A DNA stretch of 64,000 nucleotides from positions 10,169,186-10,233,185 of the forward strand of contig JARWIR010000013.1 of the NCBI GenBank assembly GCA_029959085.1, given 5' to 3'. A program made the position numbers and the translations under genes. Positions 22,636-34,973 of the stretch are shown in pieces (the first letter of the stretch is position 1; each line of letters opens with the position of its first letter). The notes under the pieces are model-generated. The model did no database searches. It worked only from the letters and a program-made list of their open reading frames with translations, and was not told the origin of the DNA. The stretch comes from Nemophila menziesii. Its lineage: Eukaryota; Streptophyta; Magnoliopsida; Boraginales; Hydrophyllaceae.

Positions 22636-22851
22636 TTATAATTGTTTATATCCTTCAAAATCTGCCATGTTATGTTGCAGAAAATTCAAAGTCTTTATAC
22701 TTGTATCCAGCTTCTTATTTTTATGTATCTCATATATACTAGCCATCCAAGTGTCCACTGTTTTGAAACACGGGTTGCTTGTATATAAACTTAGAGGTGA
22801 GGCAAACCAAACTGGCCTTGCCCATTCACAATCCATAAGTAAATGTTCCAC
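22636..22851 (-). pseudogene. LINE zinc-binding (zf-RVT) fragment
   Basis: MEHLLMDCEWARPVWFASPL matches the zf-RVT consensus E..H.L..C..A...W that lies between reverse transcriptase and RNase H in plant LINEs. The first cysteine pair would be encoded just upstream (right) across a frame break. Confidence 0.8.
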
Positions 22852-23819
22852 ATTCTCAACAGATTTGCTACATAATTCACAAAGAGATGTATTTAAAATC
22901 CTTTTTTATGAACGTTCTCATTAGTAAGGAGGAGGTTTTTAAAAACCCTCCACATAAATTTTTTAAATCTAGGGGCAACATTAAGGTTCCACATTATCTT
23001 CCATATCTTAAGGTCTATAGAGTAAGATGTGGACCCCTTAGTGTCGCATCTCCTAGTATTTTCTTTATCCAAGTTAGACTCCATACTTACCCTTAGTCCT
23101 TATATGGATGTCTTTACCACCTGAAAGTGGTATAAAAGTATTCATAATATGTTTTTCCACTTCAGAGGTAATTTTTTTAATTAACTCCACATTCCATCCT
23201 CTTTTGTTACATAACATGAGGCCAGAAGAATTCTTTAAACTAGGATCAGTAGGGGTGATCCTATTACAATTTGTTACCCATTTATGGGTGTGTATCCAAA
23301 TCCCTTCTCCATTTCCCACTTTCCACTTTATATCATTAATAATATTTTATTTCCAAGCCATTAGGCTTCTCTATCCTCAAGAGGGTGAGTTCCCAATTTT
23401 AGCATGTAAAAGTAAGGATCGAGGGAAGTATTTACCTTTAAGCACTTTATATAGAAAGGATTCACTATTATTTAATAAGTTCCAAGCTTGCTTACTGAGT
23501 AAAGCTATGTTCATAAGGTGAAGGTCCCTAAAACCTAGGCCTCCACTGTATTTACTCTTTGTAGGAAACTCCCAAGAACCCCAATGTATATTTTTATTAC
23601 CTTTATTACCCCACCAAAACCTTGAAATTTGTGAAGAAATCAGATCACAAGTTCTTTTGGTATAAGGAATAAAGACCTGAAGTAATTAGGCATACTGAGT
23701 AGGACAACTTTAATAAGAATATCCTTACCTGCATCAGATAAGTATAAATTCTTCCAGTTCTCAGTTCTTTTTAAGGTATTTTCAACAAGAATCTTAAGGT
23801 CCTTCACTTTTGATTTTCC

Positions 23820-24101
23820 TCATTCAGTGGGAAGACCCAAGTATTTATCAAGGTTATTGGTAATTTTTATGTTCAATTTATTAGCAAAATTATTTTGTAT
23901 ATAATCCAGTGTATTGGTGTTAAATTCAACACCACACTTGTTATAGTTAAGTTTCATACCAGTTGTATATCCATATTTATTATTAATATCATTGAAGCTT
24001 TCTATTTCTGTTATATTTGCTTTCATAAAAAAGATACTATCATATGCAAACAACAGATGAGTTATACTCTGGGCATTCCTAGAAATTTTTATACCCTCCA
24101 T
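23820..24101 (-). pseudogene. LINE reverse transcriptase catalytic region fragment
   Basis: The frame contains ITHLLFAYDSIFFMKA, the catalytic box in which one aspartate is replaced by tyrosine, followed by MKLNYNKCGVEF and DKYLGLPTE, the next conserved blocks. The substitution implies a dead enzyme. Confidence 0.85.
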
Positions 24102-24333
24102 GAGTTTATTTCTTACTTTATTATTGATAAGAACATTTAATAATTAGGTAATAATAGTAAATAGGAAGGGTGACAGGGGGCCACCCTGTCTAAGCCCTCT
24201 CTTAGGCTTGTCCAGTTTGTGGGGGCTACCATTGATTAAAACTGAGTATGTAACTGAATTTACACATCTCATCAACTTCTTAACCCATTTGTTATTAAAT
24301 CATATTTTTATTAAAAATAATTTCCAAACGATC

Positions 24334-24863
24334 TCATTCTACATTTTTATATGCCTTCTGTATATCTGCTTTAACAACTATATGAAAAGTTTTAGTATAT
24401 CTCTTTTCTTTAATATAATTAATAACTTCATGGGCTATATAGGTATTATCTTGAATGTGTCTACGTGGTATGAAAGCCGATTGGTTTTCATCAATGAATA
24501 AGTTCATATATGGTTGCACTCTATTCACCAAATTTTTTGCTATTATTTTGTAAATAAATTTCGAGCAACTTATAGGGCGAAAATGTCTAATATTATTGGG
24601 TTTTTTTTTATCTTAGGTATAAGAGAGATATACGTATGGTTGATATCATCCAATGTTCCCCCACTATACCAAAAACTATTAATAGCTTTTATCACATCAA
24701 GTTTAATAATATCCCAGTATTTTTTGTAGGAAAAACTTGGATAACTATCAGGCCCTGGCGCCTTATGGGCCCCCAATTCATTAATAGCCTTTAAAATCTC
24801 CTTTATTTCTAAAGGTTTAGCTTGATTATCATTCATAAATTTGTTAACTCTACAAGGGATCAA
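24334..24863 (-). pseudogene. LINE reverse transcriptase finger region fragments
   Basis: Two overlapping frames cover this interval. One (24,863-24,570) has INELGAHKAPGPDSYPSFSY and INHTYISLIPKIKKNP. The other (24,531-24,334) has FIDENQSAFIPRRHIQDN and KADIQKAYKNVE, where the expected aspartate of KAYD is lysine. A frame change between them near 24,560 marks decay. Confidence 0.85.
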
Positions 24864-25626
24864 ATCAGTAATAAAACTAAAGTTTATGTTGCTGTATCAA
24901 ATATCATTAAAATAACTACATAATTCATTTTTAACCTCATCCTCAGTTTCCACCCAGTTACCATCATCTTTTGTAATTCTCGTTATTTTATAATCTTTCT
25001 TCTTTCTTTAGTGGAAGCATGAAAGAAAGAGGAATCTTTATCACCTCTTTTGAGCCAAGTAATTCTAGATCTTGAGGCCTAGTAATCTTCCTCATCCTTC
25101 CACGCTTTCTCAATTTTTTTAACCAACTCATTATATTCATCCCAGTTTCTAGTCTTAGGGTCATTATAGATTGTTTCAGTTTTGTTCATGCAGTTATCAA
25201 TCATTTTTTTTTACTGTTTTTATACTTTTCTTTACTACATATATTAAGCAACACACTACACTTTCTAATCTTCATGTTGAGCGCATTCTTACCACTACTA
25301 GGGTTATTAATTTTATAATCTCATACTTCCTTAATAATATCATAACATTCTTTTTCTTCACTCCAATTATTCTCAAAATAAAATCTTCTTCTTCTATTTT
25401 TATTATTATATGTCATATGTAGAATTTGGGGGGAGTGACCTGAACCTATTGTAGGTAATAGGGCTACCCAGGCATTGCGGTACTTCTCATTCCATTTTTT
25501 ATTACAAAAGGCTCTATCAATAAGGGATTTAATTATTTTATCATCATTTCTTTTATTAGTCTATGAATACTTAACCCATTTAATATCAATTTCATCCAGT
25601 TTATTGTGTTTAATAAACCCATTAAA

Positions 25627-25947
25627 CTATTTTATAGATTTTTTACATTTATCATCTCCTCCTTTCTTATCCAACAAAGATATGATGTTATTAAAATACC
25701 CTATAAGATTCCAGGCCTTATGCTTTTTAGGATTACAACAACTAAAAGTCTTAAGGCAGGCTTCTTTATTATTATCAGTAGGGGCTCCATACACGAAGGT
25801 AGCATAGAATTCATCATTTTCATAATTAATCTCACAATGTATATGATTAAGAGATTTATTGAGAATTTTAATATTAATCTCATCTTTTATAAAAAGGGCA
25901 AGTCCACCACCAATTCCTACAGGTTCAATTATATCCACAAGGGTCAT
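25627..25947 (-). pseudogene. LINE AP-type endonuclease fragment
   Basis: The frame includes GIGGGLALFIKDEINIKILN, YENDEFYATFVYGAPTDNN and AWNLIGYFNNIIS. These correspond to the SGGLALFW, FYG.P and GDFN.I boxes of plant L1 endonucleases, which nick target DNA. In the last box the usual G-D-F-N reads G-Y-F-N, so a key catalytic aspartate is lost. Confidence 0.85.
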
Positions 25948-26316
25948 ATGAATAATTTTCTAACCTTTGAATAGTTTTATAGGGGTTTTTAGTTTCTTAA
26001 AGGAATAATACCTGAGTCTGGTATTTGGAAACCATACCAGATAGGGTCGGGACTGTCAGGGTTGTGCCAATACCCTGACAGTTCCAGGCTGTTTGTATCA
26101 CTGGTCACTTTGGGGTTGATTTGGGTCAACCCCGCAAACCACTTCAGTAATCTCAGTCATTCGAAACTTAGTTTCATTACCAACAACTTGAAGTTACTCT
26201 ATCTGCTTATTAGTTCTTGAATCCCATAGAGTTTTTTGCTTTTTAGTGTTTATCTGAGCTGAGCTTTCCTTATTAGCTTTCTTACGTTTAGCTTTGATTG
26301 ATTGTCTCACTCCAAC

Positions 26317-27097
26317 TTATTTCTTACCCGTCTCTTTATTACCTTTAATTGATCTTTTCCCATCTACTTCATAGTATGCTTCCTCATATTGAAACAAGCT
26401 TTGAGTATGCGAATCATTTGCCTTTTTATTTGAGTGGATTGGAGTTTTATAATCTTCAAGGTTTATACCTTTTAGTAAAGTAGGTTTAGATGGGTGGGAG
26501 ATAAAGCTGGTGTTGTTTGGTTGTGGTGTATTTGCAGATTTGTTAACATGTTGAGGGGAGATGATGAGGTTAGGGTTCAAGTGATTGGGGGTTTTTTGGG
26601 TGGTGGGAGAGGATAAGTCTGTTGAAGAGATAGGAAATTCGGGTTGTGTGTTGGAGTGTTATGATAGCGCGCTGTCTGATTTGGGCTCTCTTTAGTATTC
26701 TGATAAATTAAAACATTTGGGTTTTTCTTAATTGGGCTTGGACTTTCAAAAGACCCAAATAAAATTTCATTTTCTTGGGCCGGACTTTTTGTAAACTTAA
26801 CTACCATCTCTTGGACCACCTTGGTAAGTCTTAATTATTTTTCCAAAAATAGTCGGTCCTTTAAGGCCTTCTCTCTCATCTCAGAAGTAGACAACATTCG
26901 TACACCTTCATCGTCCTTATCGTACGAAATGTTTTTGTCTCTTGCTCTCTCACCCTCTTGCCATTACCACTACCTTGCTTAGTACCAAATTCAAACACGT
27001 CGTTAGTACCTTTAACATCGTTACTACTATTGTTATCTTTGACACTGAGTTGAGACGGGACCGATTCCATCATTCGGTAACTCTGTTCTGATCCCAA
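26317..27097 (-). pseudogene. LINE 5' region / ORF1-like remnants
   Basis: Three short minus frames (26,317-26,580, 26,577-26,819, 26,876-27,097) are rich in S, P, N and K and lie directly upstream of the endonuclease. I do not see a clear zinc knuckle, so the ORF1 label rests mainly on position. Confidence 0.45.
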
Positions 27098-27100
27098 ATA

Positions 27101-28440
27101 CTTTTTATCTTTGTTTATTATTACCTTCTTGCTGGGATCTGTAATTTCTTTTAGTATGTAAGATTGTGGTGGACCTCGATTACAAACCTATTCTTTCACT
27201 ACCTATTATACCAATTTACTTTTATATCTACTATATATACTAAATTAATACACCTTTAGTTAGAAATTCTAAAAACTCTATCCACTCTCTCCTCTCCATA
27301 CTCCACCAACAACCTTTCTACCAGTACATGGCTTCAATCAATTTTCGTAGCCATAATAACAAAAAAAATTGAGCTCTAATCTTAAAACAACTTCAGAGCT
27401 CCTAGCAGCACTAATGGCATCAAGTTATTTTCACACCCATGGCTTTAAGCTTCTCTTTTAAGCTTTGTGAAGCTTCAATGGCCGTCCAGGTCGTGAGCAC
27501 CACTCTGCCATTTTCTGAGCACCGAAAAGAAGTAGTGAACAAATCTTGAGCTGCTGGAGAACATAATTGAATCTATGGCAGCTTCACCATGGAGGAAGAC
27601 GAAGTTGGATGGGTGTTTGGCTCGAAGCTTCGAGTTTTGGTTCACTGGTGGCACTAAGTTGGTTTGAGCTTCTTTTCTGAGTTTTGTTTTTGATCTGCTA
27701 TAGAACAAATAAGGTGAAGCATCGTTTGATCTGATGGAGAACATATTAACAGCCATGTCAGCTTCAAGATGGAGGATCGATGGTGGCAGTGAGTTGGTTT
27801 GCTGGGCTGGATCTGTTTTCAAAGAAAACATCAGATTTGTAGAAGACGAAGTGAAAGTTTTTTTTAATTATTATTGTTTTTTCCTTAATTAAATGTTGTA
27901 TAATTTATTAACTAAACCACTACTTAAACACTAATTCTATACTTATCATAACCACATAATTCTTATAAACCCTAATTTTATAACCTAAACTAATTTTTTA
28001 TCAAATTAATTACATTATTACATAACTACTTAAATACAATACACAAAAAAACATTATGAAATAACTTGTATTCCATTCGGAATGCATTAATTTCGATTTA
28101 AAATTAAAAAAAATTATAGGAAAAATGTTTTAAAAAAACACAAACAAAAGCTAAAATCCGTACATTTTACGTGAATATTTGACTTTGATGGTAGAAGAAC
28201 ACATGTCAGCAACAAGGAATCACATACAAGCATAAGATAAAAAAGAGGTTAAATTATTGAAAGTATAAAATTGAAGATTAAAAGGATGTTTTAATGATAT
28301 GAATCATTACCATAAACGTGTTTATGATGCTGAGTTTGCTTGGATTTGGATCGGATTGTGTCCTGGAATGGATTTGCTCTCGTTTGGGAATTCTTTAGTG
28401 TTAAGAAATATGCAGAAAATGAGCCCGGGAGGGTTTTTAA
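27101..28440. other. Transposon-flanking stretch with a partial internal duplication
   Basis: No recognised gene is present. At 27,545-27,630 and 27,735-27,800 the phrase GATGGAGAACATA...ATG(G/T)CAGCTTCA..ATGGAGGA is repeated, about 190 bp apart. The 118-residue minus frame at 27,475-27,831 covers this duplication and has no known domain; it could be 5' sequence of the adjacent LINE. From 27,860 on the DNA is simple AT-rich. Confidence 0.4.
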
Positions 28441-28444
28441 AAAA

Positions 28445-28760
28445 CTTTGTTATTAGCGACTGCATTTTGTAGTCGCTAATGACCGATAAGTCGTCGCAAT
28501 TGAGAGATACGTGGAGAGCTACACGACCATGCCTTTTGGGTATCCTTGTTTCGCGACGACACGTGTAGCACGTGTAATATAAGTAGCCGTTAAAGTCCTT
28601 AGGCGGGAAAAGTAGTCGCCCAACCCGATTAAACAAATTTTTAAAGTCTTTAGCGACTACATTTGTAGTCGCCAATGACCAATTGTTTTTAGCAACTAAT
28701 TCTAACACATAAACTAGTTGCTAAAGACTAATCAAATTAGCGACTACTTTTCTATTTTCC
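28445..28760. repeat. CACTA subterminal repeats, transposase 3' side
   Basis: Hairpin-capable copies of TAGCGACT(A/G)CATTT(T)GTAGTCGC occur at 28,455, 28,651 and, in a diverged form (TAGCAACTA...TAGTTGCTA), at 28,690-28,725. The same motif family fills 32,945-33,250. In CACTA elements such repeats bind the element-encoded protein. Confidence 0.7.
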
Positions 28761-29134
28761 GCCGCCAATGTTTAATTTAAAAGATTTTTCCTTTTTTAAT
28801 AATTATCAACCGTTTCTTTTACCCTATTAAAAGATACATCATAACATTATAAACGACACACTATAACCAAAACATTTAACAAACTTAACATTCGAATTAA
28901 AAAACACTCAAATTAGAAAAAAACATAAATCGATAAAGTATTTTTCTAATCAGTTTCGTGGCCACGCGTGCCTACAATTTCCTCATCACTATATATATTT
29001 ATAGGCTACTATAATTGAACATCTGCGTACTCGTCCCATGTGTCATCACTTATCTCCTCTTCATCACCAATAAATGTATCATTCCCCAATAGATATGGGT
29101 CAACCTTGGTCTCCACACCAATTGTCAAGTTTAG

Positions 29135-29380
29135 TCATGAGTAATCCGTCTTCATGTTCAGTAAAGGTATAGTTATCGGATCTTTATCAATAGATAGTGA
29201 TTCTGCATCCAATAACTCGGGACTCCATCTGTGCCGATCATTGATTTTCCCGACGACTTTCCACCCTTTTAGCGTTTTCCTTGCATTAATCTCGTCAATG
29301 TAAAACACTTTTTTGGCTTGCGTGGCTAAAATGTATGGTTCATCCTTCCAAAAAAAATGTGTTGATAAAGTTGACCCCAT
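29135..29380 (-). pseudogene. CACTA DUF4216-like fragment
   Basis: The frame MGSTLSTHFFWKDEPYILAT continues with AKKVFYIDEI and WKVVGKINDRHRW, matching the C-terminal DUF4216 region of plant tnp2 transposases (EPFILA.QA.QVFYV.D). Just upstream, in another frame, GELIKIVEVTCDGGYFVVLY is the start of the same domain. Confidence 0.75.
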
Positions 29381-30639
29381 ATTATTTCTTCATATTTCTC
29401 ATATTATACCACTTACACTAGTACAACACAACAAAATAACCACCATCACATGTAACCTCCACGATCTTGATTAATTCACCATAAAACGGTGCCCCATTAT
29501 ATATGGTACATACAATGTAATCATGAGTCAAGCTTTTTTCTCCCTTTTCACGAGTAATCCATTTGACACCGTTTACAGTACATGAATTGTATTTGTAAAG
29601 CGGACCATGAGATATGCTCGCTAATGAAATCTCAGTGGTAGCTTATGAATCACCAGCCTTGTGCATTGCAAAAATCTACCATAAAAGAATAATTATTACT
29701 TTGTAAATAATTGTGTATTATTTAAAACAATGTATGTTATATACCTTATTAATAAACCACCCCTGAAACATTTGTCGGTGCATCCTCTCTATATCATTAG
29801 CAGGGACGATAGCGTGAATTTGTGTTCACTATATTTTAAGAAAAGAGTAAAGATTTTTTGCATTCAAAATAACAAAATAAATTAATTGTTACTTACATCA
29901 TGTATGGTTGAATCTCGTCGCAATTAAGTAAAATATACCAGTTGATTTTCTCATTCTCTTTATGTGGTAAAGGACCAAACCCTTTTTTACCAAATGGACT
30001 ATACTAAATCTTAAAAATAGACAGCTCTTTCGGTTTGGGCACTGGCTCATTGTATCTGGCGGGATCGTTGAACTTCGTTTTTTCTTCTTGAAAATAACGT
30101 GATTTGAATGTCAATGTCTATTCCACCACGTACCCCTCGGCGATTGAACCCTCCGGCCTAGCCGAGTTTCGAATGTACTCTTTTAACTTCTTCAAACACC
30201 TTTCAAATGGGTACATCCAGTGCATTTGAACTGGGCCACCTCATGATGCTTCGTCGTATAAGTGTATGAACAGGTGGATTATTATATCAAAAAACGCGGG
30301 AGGCAAAATTATTATTAGTTTGCACATGACTTCAACTACTCAGGCCTTACCCAATTCCAACTCTTTCCTACTTAGATTCTTCTTACAATTGACTCTGAAC
30401 ACACTGGCTAACCCAATAATCAGATCGCTAACCGATTTATCATCTATAAGCCTGAGGATACTAGGAACGAAAAGATACTGTATCATTATGTGACAGTCAT
30501 GTGAGAATCATCCTAATGATCTTTCTCGTATCACTATGAATGTTATTACTCAAACCAGATGCAAAAACATCAAGAAAATTATGTGCTGTCAACCAAACCA
30601 GAATTACTTGCCGCTATCCGGTGTAAACGCATACTTTGA

Positions 30640-30927
30640 TCACGATAGTATCATTTTACCTCCTCTTTGGAACAAGCTCAAACCTTTCCTAATGCCCATA
30701 TCTTTCAGATCCATTCTCGCTTTTATGGTATCTTTGTTAATTTTTCCGTCAAGGCCAACAATTGTACCGAGCAGACTATCGAACACATTCTTCTCACAAT
30801 GCATAACGTCGATGTTAAACGATAAAAATACTCTTTTCTTCCAGTTGAACTCATGAGGACATGTTTTTTTTTGTCGCCTTGCCCCCAAAATCCTTGTGTT
30901 TACCGGGAAACACAATAGACAACTCAT
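30640..30927 (-). pseudogene. CACTA tnp2 transposase fragment, C-terminal core
   Basis: The frame contains HEFNWKKRVFLSF and FNIDVMHCEKNVFDSLLGTI. The latter is the hallmark NLDVMHIEKNV.D...GTLL motif of the Transposase_21 family, followed by KARMDLKDMGIRKGL. The frame is interrupted on both sides. Confidence 0.9.
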
Positions 30928-30990
30928 CTAACAGTGTCTGAATATTGGCGGGACTATGTTTCCTAGGGAGGGCCTCATCTAGGTACTCGC

Positions 30991-31323
30991 TTATGAAATT
31001 GTGTTTTTTCTAGACCGATGTTTCATAGGTAACCACCGTCTAAGATCAAAATAAACTACACCTTTTTTGACCTTCTTTAACGGAGTAAAATCCATGCATT
31101 CAGGGCACGCTAAGTAACCTTGACCCTGCCAACTTGACGTGTATGACCTAGCGGGGTAATCATTAGTCATGGACAACAAACAGGCCTTCATTGTAAACTC
31201 TTGCTTCGTATGAGCATCATACGTAAGGATACATGTTTCCCACAACATGTCCACCTCATCTATAACAGGGTGAAAGACATTCGTATATAACCAGGTGATC
31301 GAGGACCCATAATTAACAAACAA
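30991..31323 (-). pseudogene. CACTA tnp2 transposase fragment, middle
   Basis: The frame has HPVIDEVDMLWETCILTYDA, then MTNDYPARSYTSSWQGQGYL followed by ACPECM. These correspond to the INDFPAYG.LSGW.T.G..ACP.C block that is conserved in Transposase_21 proteins. Confidence 0.9.
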
Positions 31324-31342
31324 AGCTCAAATGTGGTTTCTT

Positions 31343-31528
31343 TCATCCATAACCAAGGTGACAAGTTGTAGCTTCACTTGCAAACTCAGGATGTAGCTCT
31401 ACAAATCTCTTCCAGCTATCACCGTCAACATGATGACGCAACACATCTGGATCGGTATTCTTTCCAGTATGGTGCCATATCATGTCTTTGGCGGTGTGTC
31501 TCGACGCGTATAGTCGCTGCAACTTCAC
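31343..31528 (-). pseudogene. CACTA tnp2 transposase fragment, N-terminal core
   Basis: KLQRLYASRHTAKDMIWHHT and the following DVLRHHVDGDSWKRF, HPEFASEATTCHLGY match the start of the tnp2 transposase core. The usual next residues (LATDGFNPFG) are not readable in frame. Confidence 0.9.
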
Positions 31529-31876
31529 GCAATCTGAAAAATAACAAAGTTTCTTATGTGGTACTTTCTTACCCTACTTCGAATCCCATCTAGATTCACT
31601 ACATACTGGATATTTCTCGAAATATTCATTCTCCTTGTAATATAGAGCACGATCATTCAAGCAAACATCGATAACTATACCCCATACCCATACTTTCCAA
31701 CTTGTTGCACTCCTCGTAGGACTCAGGCAAGATATGAGGTTTGGGCAAAACACGGCACAATAATTCCAAGAGCTCGGTGAATGACGAGTTAGTCCACTTG
31801 TCTTCACCTTTATGTGGATTAGCTTGGAAATGAAATTCAAAGAACTCATTACATTAGATCTAGGGTATAATTCAGA

Positions 31877-32188
31877 CTACAATTTCTCAAACAAAGTTTC
31901 GAAACTGCCACGACGTGTATGATTATCGTCTCTCATCTCGGTGTCACCCGAATAACCACCATCATAAGTGGGTCTCAAATCGTCATACACATTCATTAGT
32001 TCATCTTCTATAATTTGGGTAAGGATTACTTTGGTAGTTTCAAAATATCCGTGTTTTGTCCAAACCTCGTACGTGGACAAAACCCCGTAATTTAGAAGGT
32101 GTGCCCTAACCTTTTGGATAGAAATCGACGATTTCGAACATTGATTACACGGGGAAAACAAAAAACCATTAAAACCATCTTGTTTCAA
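31877..32188 (-). pseudogene. CACTA transposase-associated domain fragment
   Basis: The start MKQDGFNGFLFSPCNQCSKS and the following VRAHLLNYGVLSTYEVWTKHG resemble the N-terminal transposase-associated domain (CPC..C.....H L...G....Y..W..HGE). The first cysteine cluster is only partly kept (S-P-C-N-Q-C). Confidence 0.75.
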
Positions 32189-32425
32189 CCAAATCAGTAA
32201 ATTCTTCTAAACCATTAATATATTCCACCGTAACATAACGATCGGTTTTAATCTAACTCTTATCAATACCTGAAGCCATTTTCTACTAACAATTTGATAT
32301 AACTAAACATCTACAACAATATAAAAAATAAAAAATAAATGTTCATATGTATATTTTATACCATACAAATAAAATATACATTCATAAAACAAGTTTTTGT
32401 TAACCTAATAATATCATATCACATA

Positions 32426-32684
32426 ATCCCTCCGTTTCAAAATGTTTGTCCACTTTGCTTTTCACACGAATTAAGAAAATTAATGATTACAATCCCTATT
32501 ACAAAATTACCCTTCATAAAGTGTCTTGATATCTTAAATGTGCATTGGAAATATAAATTTTAATTTTTTAATAGGGGTAGTAATGGAAAAAATTGGGAAA
32601 AAATGTCTTGAAATACTAAGTGGACAAACATTTTGAAACACCAATTTTAGTAAGTGGACAAACATTTTGAAACGGAGGGAGAAA
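32426..32684. mobile_element. Stowaway-like MITE inside the CACTA element
   Basis: The termini ATCCCTCCGTTTCAAAATG and CATTTTGAAACGGAGGGAG are inverted repeats continuing into TTTGTCCACTT, with TA dinucleotides next to both ends, as expected for Tc1/mariner-type Stowaway. The right terminal sequence is partly duplicated (AAACATTTTGAAAC occurs at about 32,625 and 32,660). Confidence 0.8.
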
Positions 32685-33817
32685 TACACAATCGTAATCA
32701 AATAAGCCAAATTTTATAATCTGTGAAATTAGAAAAAACTGGTTTTGGAAAATTTAGGTGGAGAAATTAAAGATTGAGTAGGCCACACGTGAAAGTTGGT
32801 CCCGGAAATAGCGTCGGATGTAATGGAGAAGTAATTGATGAAGGTTAGAACAAAAATTATTTGGGGTTTTGGGAGCATTGTGGAGAAAAATTTGTTTGGT
32901 TTTGTTTTTCGTTTTTAAAAATCTGTAAAACTGCATTAAATACGTCGTCGTCATTAGCGACTACAAAATATAGTCGGTAATGATAGGAATGTCGTTGTTA
33001 TTATTCATTAACCGCGACGACAAACATGGTCGCCTATACAATTGGTCAACAAAAACTACTTTTGATGGACAAAATAAATCAAAAAGTAATTAAAACCTGT
33101 AACGACTACATCTTTATTAACTGCACTACATCACGTAGTCGTTAATTACAAGAGACATATGTGACTACTTTTGTAGTTGGCGAAAAGTTTTAATCGCTAA
33201 AACCGGTGAATAACGACTACAGGAATGTAGTCGTTAATAAATTAGTCGCTAATGACGCGCGCTGTAGTAGTAAATTATGTTAATCTTTTTTTTCTAAATG
33301 AGACACTTGGATGCAATCTCTTGATGCACCTAAAAGCAAAAAACAGCCAATTGATAAAAATAAAAAGCATGGTTAGGTGTTATACTCCATATATATTCGA
33401 GTCCAACTAGATGTTAACCGGGCCGGCAAGGGTAAATGTTGCAATGATGATGCTCATCTAACCGTATTGAATAAATGAAACAAAGGAATAAATTAATGAC
33501 GAGTTGGTTATGTCTTTTGCCTATTCAATACGAGACTTTATTTTGTCTAATTCAGATGGCTCTACTTGCATACCAATCGTCACGTTTCTTGACGCATATA
33601 TTGTCATGTTAAAATTAACTTTAATTTGTGTAACTACTTTGCTTCACTTGGCAACTCCAAAGCACATTTCCACCAAGTGGGATAAAAAATAAAACTATTT
33701 TATATTAACATAGGTTATTGCTTTCATTGTCCCACAAGATCTTAATTTTATGTACACTAAATAACTTAATTATGATTAAGATAATCTCTTCTTTTATTGA
33801 CAAATTCAAGAGTGTTA

Positions 33818-34034
33818 AGAGTGTTTGTTTAGATTTAACTAGAGTTTAATGTAGTTCATTAAAATACTAAATTTATAAGATCATTTGTTTTTTTTGGTTA
33901 ACTAAAATCTAAATAATTAATTGGTTTGTTTTATTAAAATTTTAAGTCAAATTTAATTCATTCAAATAGAATAAGTTCTATTTAGATGTTTATTCATCAT
34001 TTAATACTTATCACTTTAAAAAACAAACAATATC
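33818..34034. mobile_element. Tourist-like MITE, family B copy 1
   Basis: The termini AGAGTGTTTGTTTAGA and AAAAAACAAACAATATC are flanked by TTA at 33,815-33,817 and 34,035-34,037. The interior words ATTCAAATAGAATAAG and ACTTATCACTTTAAAAAACA are shared with copies at 57,789-58,132 and, in part, 63,244-63,477. Confidence 0.75.
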
Positions 34035-34264
34035 TTATAAACGGTATAAATTAAAAATTTAAATTTATGAAACGGTAACACATTTTATTAAGTCCGGCTA
34101 GTTAAGATTGTTTTTACCCAATATGTGTATTAATTTTTAAAAGTATAAAATAATTGCATACTATATTCTAAGTGGGGTCACATTGAGTATATTCAATGCA
34201 ATAAATTTTAATATGCAATATATATCAATTGGACGGAGCCTTGATAATGACAAAAAAAAAAACA

Positions 34265-34430
34265 GAGTTTTGCTATTTTTTCAGTATTTAAAGAGGAGGT
34301 AAGGTTCGAGTCTCTTCTCTAATGAGTGTAAAATAAGAGATACAAGACTCGAACATGACTAACCTAGTTTTAATTTACCTGGAAATATATATAAGAAGAC
34401 ATGTATATTTTTATGGAATTAATCATAATA
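34265..34430 (+). mobile_element. SINE relic, copy 3
   Basis: TTGCTATTTTTTCAGTATTTAAAG, box B-like GGTTCGAGTCTC at 34,303, AATGAGTGTAAAATAAGAG and AAGAAGACATGTATAT align in order with the SINE at 11,519-11,751. Box A and the 3' end are lost. Confidence 0.6.
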
Positions 34431-34973
34431 TATGAAGTTGGTCCGAATACAGCATGCAGTACTATATTACATGCTCTAACATTGTTAAATGCAATTTTAA
34501 ACCTTTGCTAATTATTTTTCGTAATTTGGGGATGGTAAAATAATTGTGTTAGTCACCATCTTACACCTCTTTTTCGGTAGTCCCCCACTGAGGCACTTGC
34601 AATTTATCAGTGAGTGTAGTTGTATTTTGAGTCACAAAGAGTTAGCACTATGTATAACATCTCCGACAATACAAATGTGGTCCCTTTTTCCATTCAAATT
34701 ATTGCAGTAGTCGTTTACTTTCATCACTATTCGTGTCAAAATAACTAACGGAAACGGTAATACCATTTCAATTTTTACCACCTTTCTCAAACCCTTTTTG
34801 TCTATTTTTATTTCAAATTTGTAGTACTTTTTACAGAATAAAATTATTCTTTTTTATAAAAAATGGTTTAATCATAAATTATTTTTAGTGAATTTGAACT
34901 CTTATCTATCTTTATCGGTAAAATTCATTTACAGATATTTAATTTACCATCAAAACTATTTGTCATGTTTACA

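Larger units (their letters stand above)
21955..27100 (-). mobile_element. L1-type LINE, nearly full length, decayed
   Basis: On the minus strand the domain order is a 5' ORF1/linker region (27,097-26,100), endonuclease (about 26,000-25,430), reverse transcriptase (about 24,900-23,700), zinc-binding domain (near 22,850-22,640) and RNase H (22,414-22,094). Visible motifs include GGLALFIKDEINIKIL and LIGYFNNIIS for the endonuclease. The RT shows [50 protein letters not shown] and THLLFAYDSIFF, and the zinc region reads MEHLLMDCEWARPVWF. The catalytic F-A-D-D is F-A-Y-D and frames are broken in many places. It is a different subfamily from the LINE at 12.9-17.7 kb. Confidence 0.9.
28440..33272 (-). 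mobile_element. CACTA (En/Spm) transposon, degenerate TNP2 type
   Basis: Minus-strand fragments follow the CACTA tnp2 order. The transposase-associated domain is at 32,188-31,877, the KLQRLYASRHTAKDM region at 31,528-31,343, the transposase core at 31,323-30,640, the DUF4218 region (MYPFERCLKKLKEYIRN, EGSIAEGYVVE) near 30,220-30,100, and the DUF4216 region at 29,650-29,135. Subterminal repeats built on TAGCGACTAC..GTAGTCGCTAA occur at both ends (28,445-28,760 and 32,945-33,250). The right terminus GCGCGCTGTAGTAGTA differs at its last base from the expected inverse of CACTACTAC. The left terminus was not found. Confidence 0.88.

Noticed and set aside
23108..23521. 137-residue plus-strand frame
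   Set aside because: It is the antisense shadow of decayed LINE reverse transcriptase and linker sequence.
25475..25974. Two overlapping plus-strand frames of 110 and 122 residues
   Set aside because: They are antisense to the LINE endonuclease, whose motifs are clear on the minus strand.
28322..28708. 128-residue minus-strand frame as an independent gene
   Set aside because: It spans the CACTA subterminal repeats and has no domain; its codons fall across hairpin repeats.
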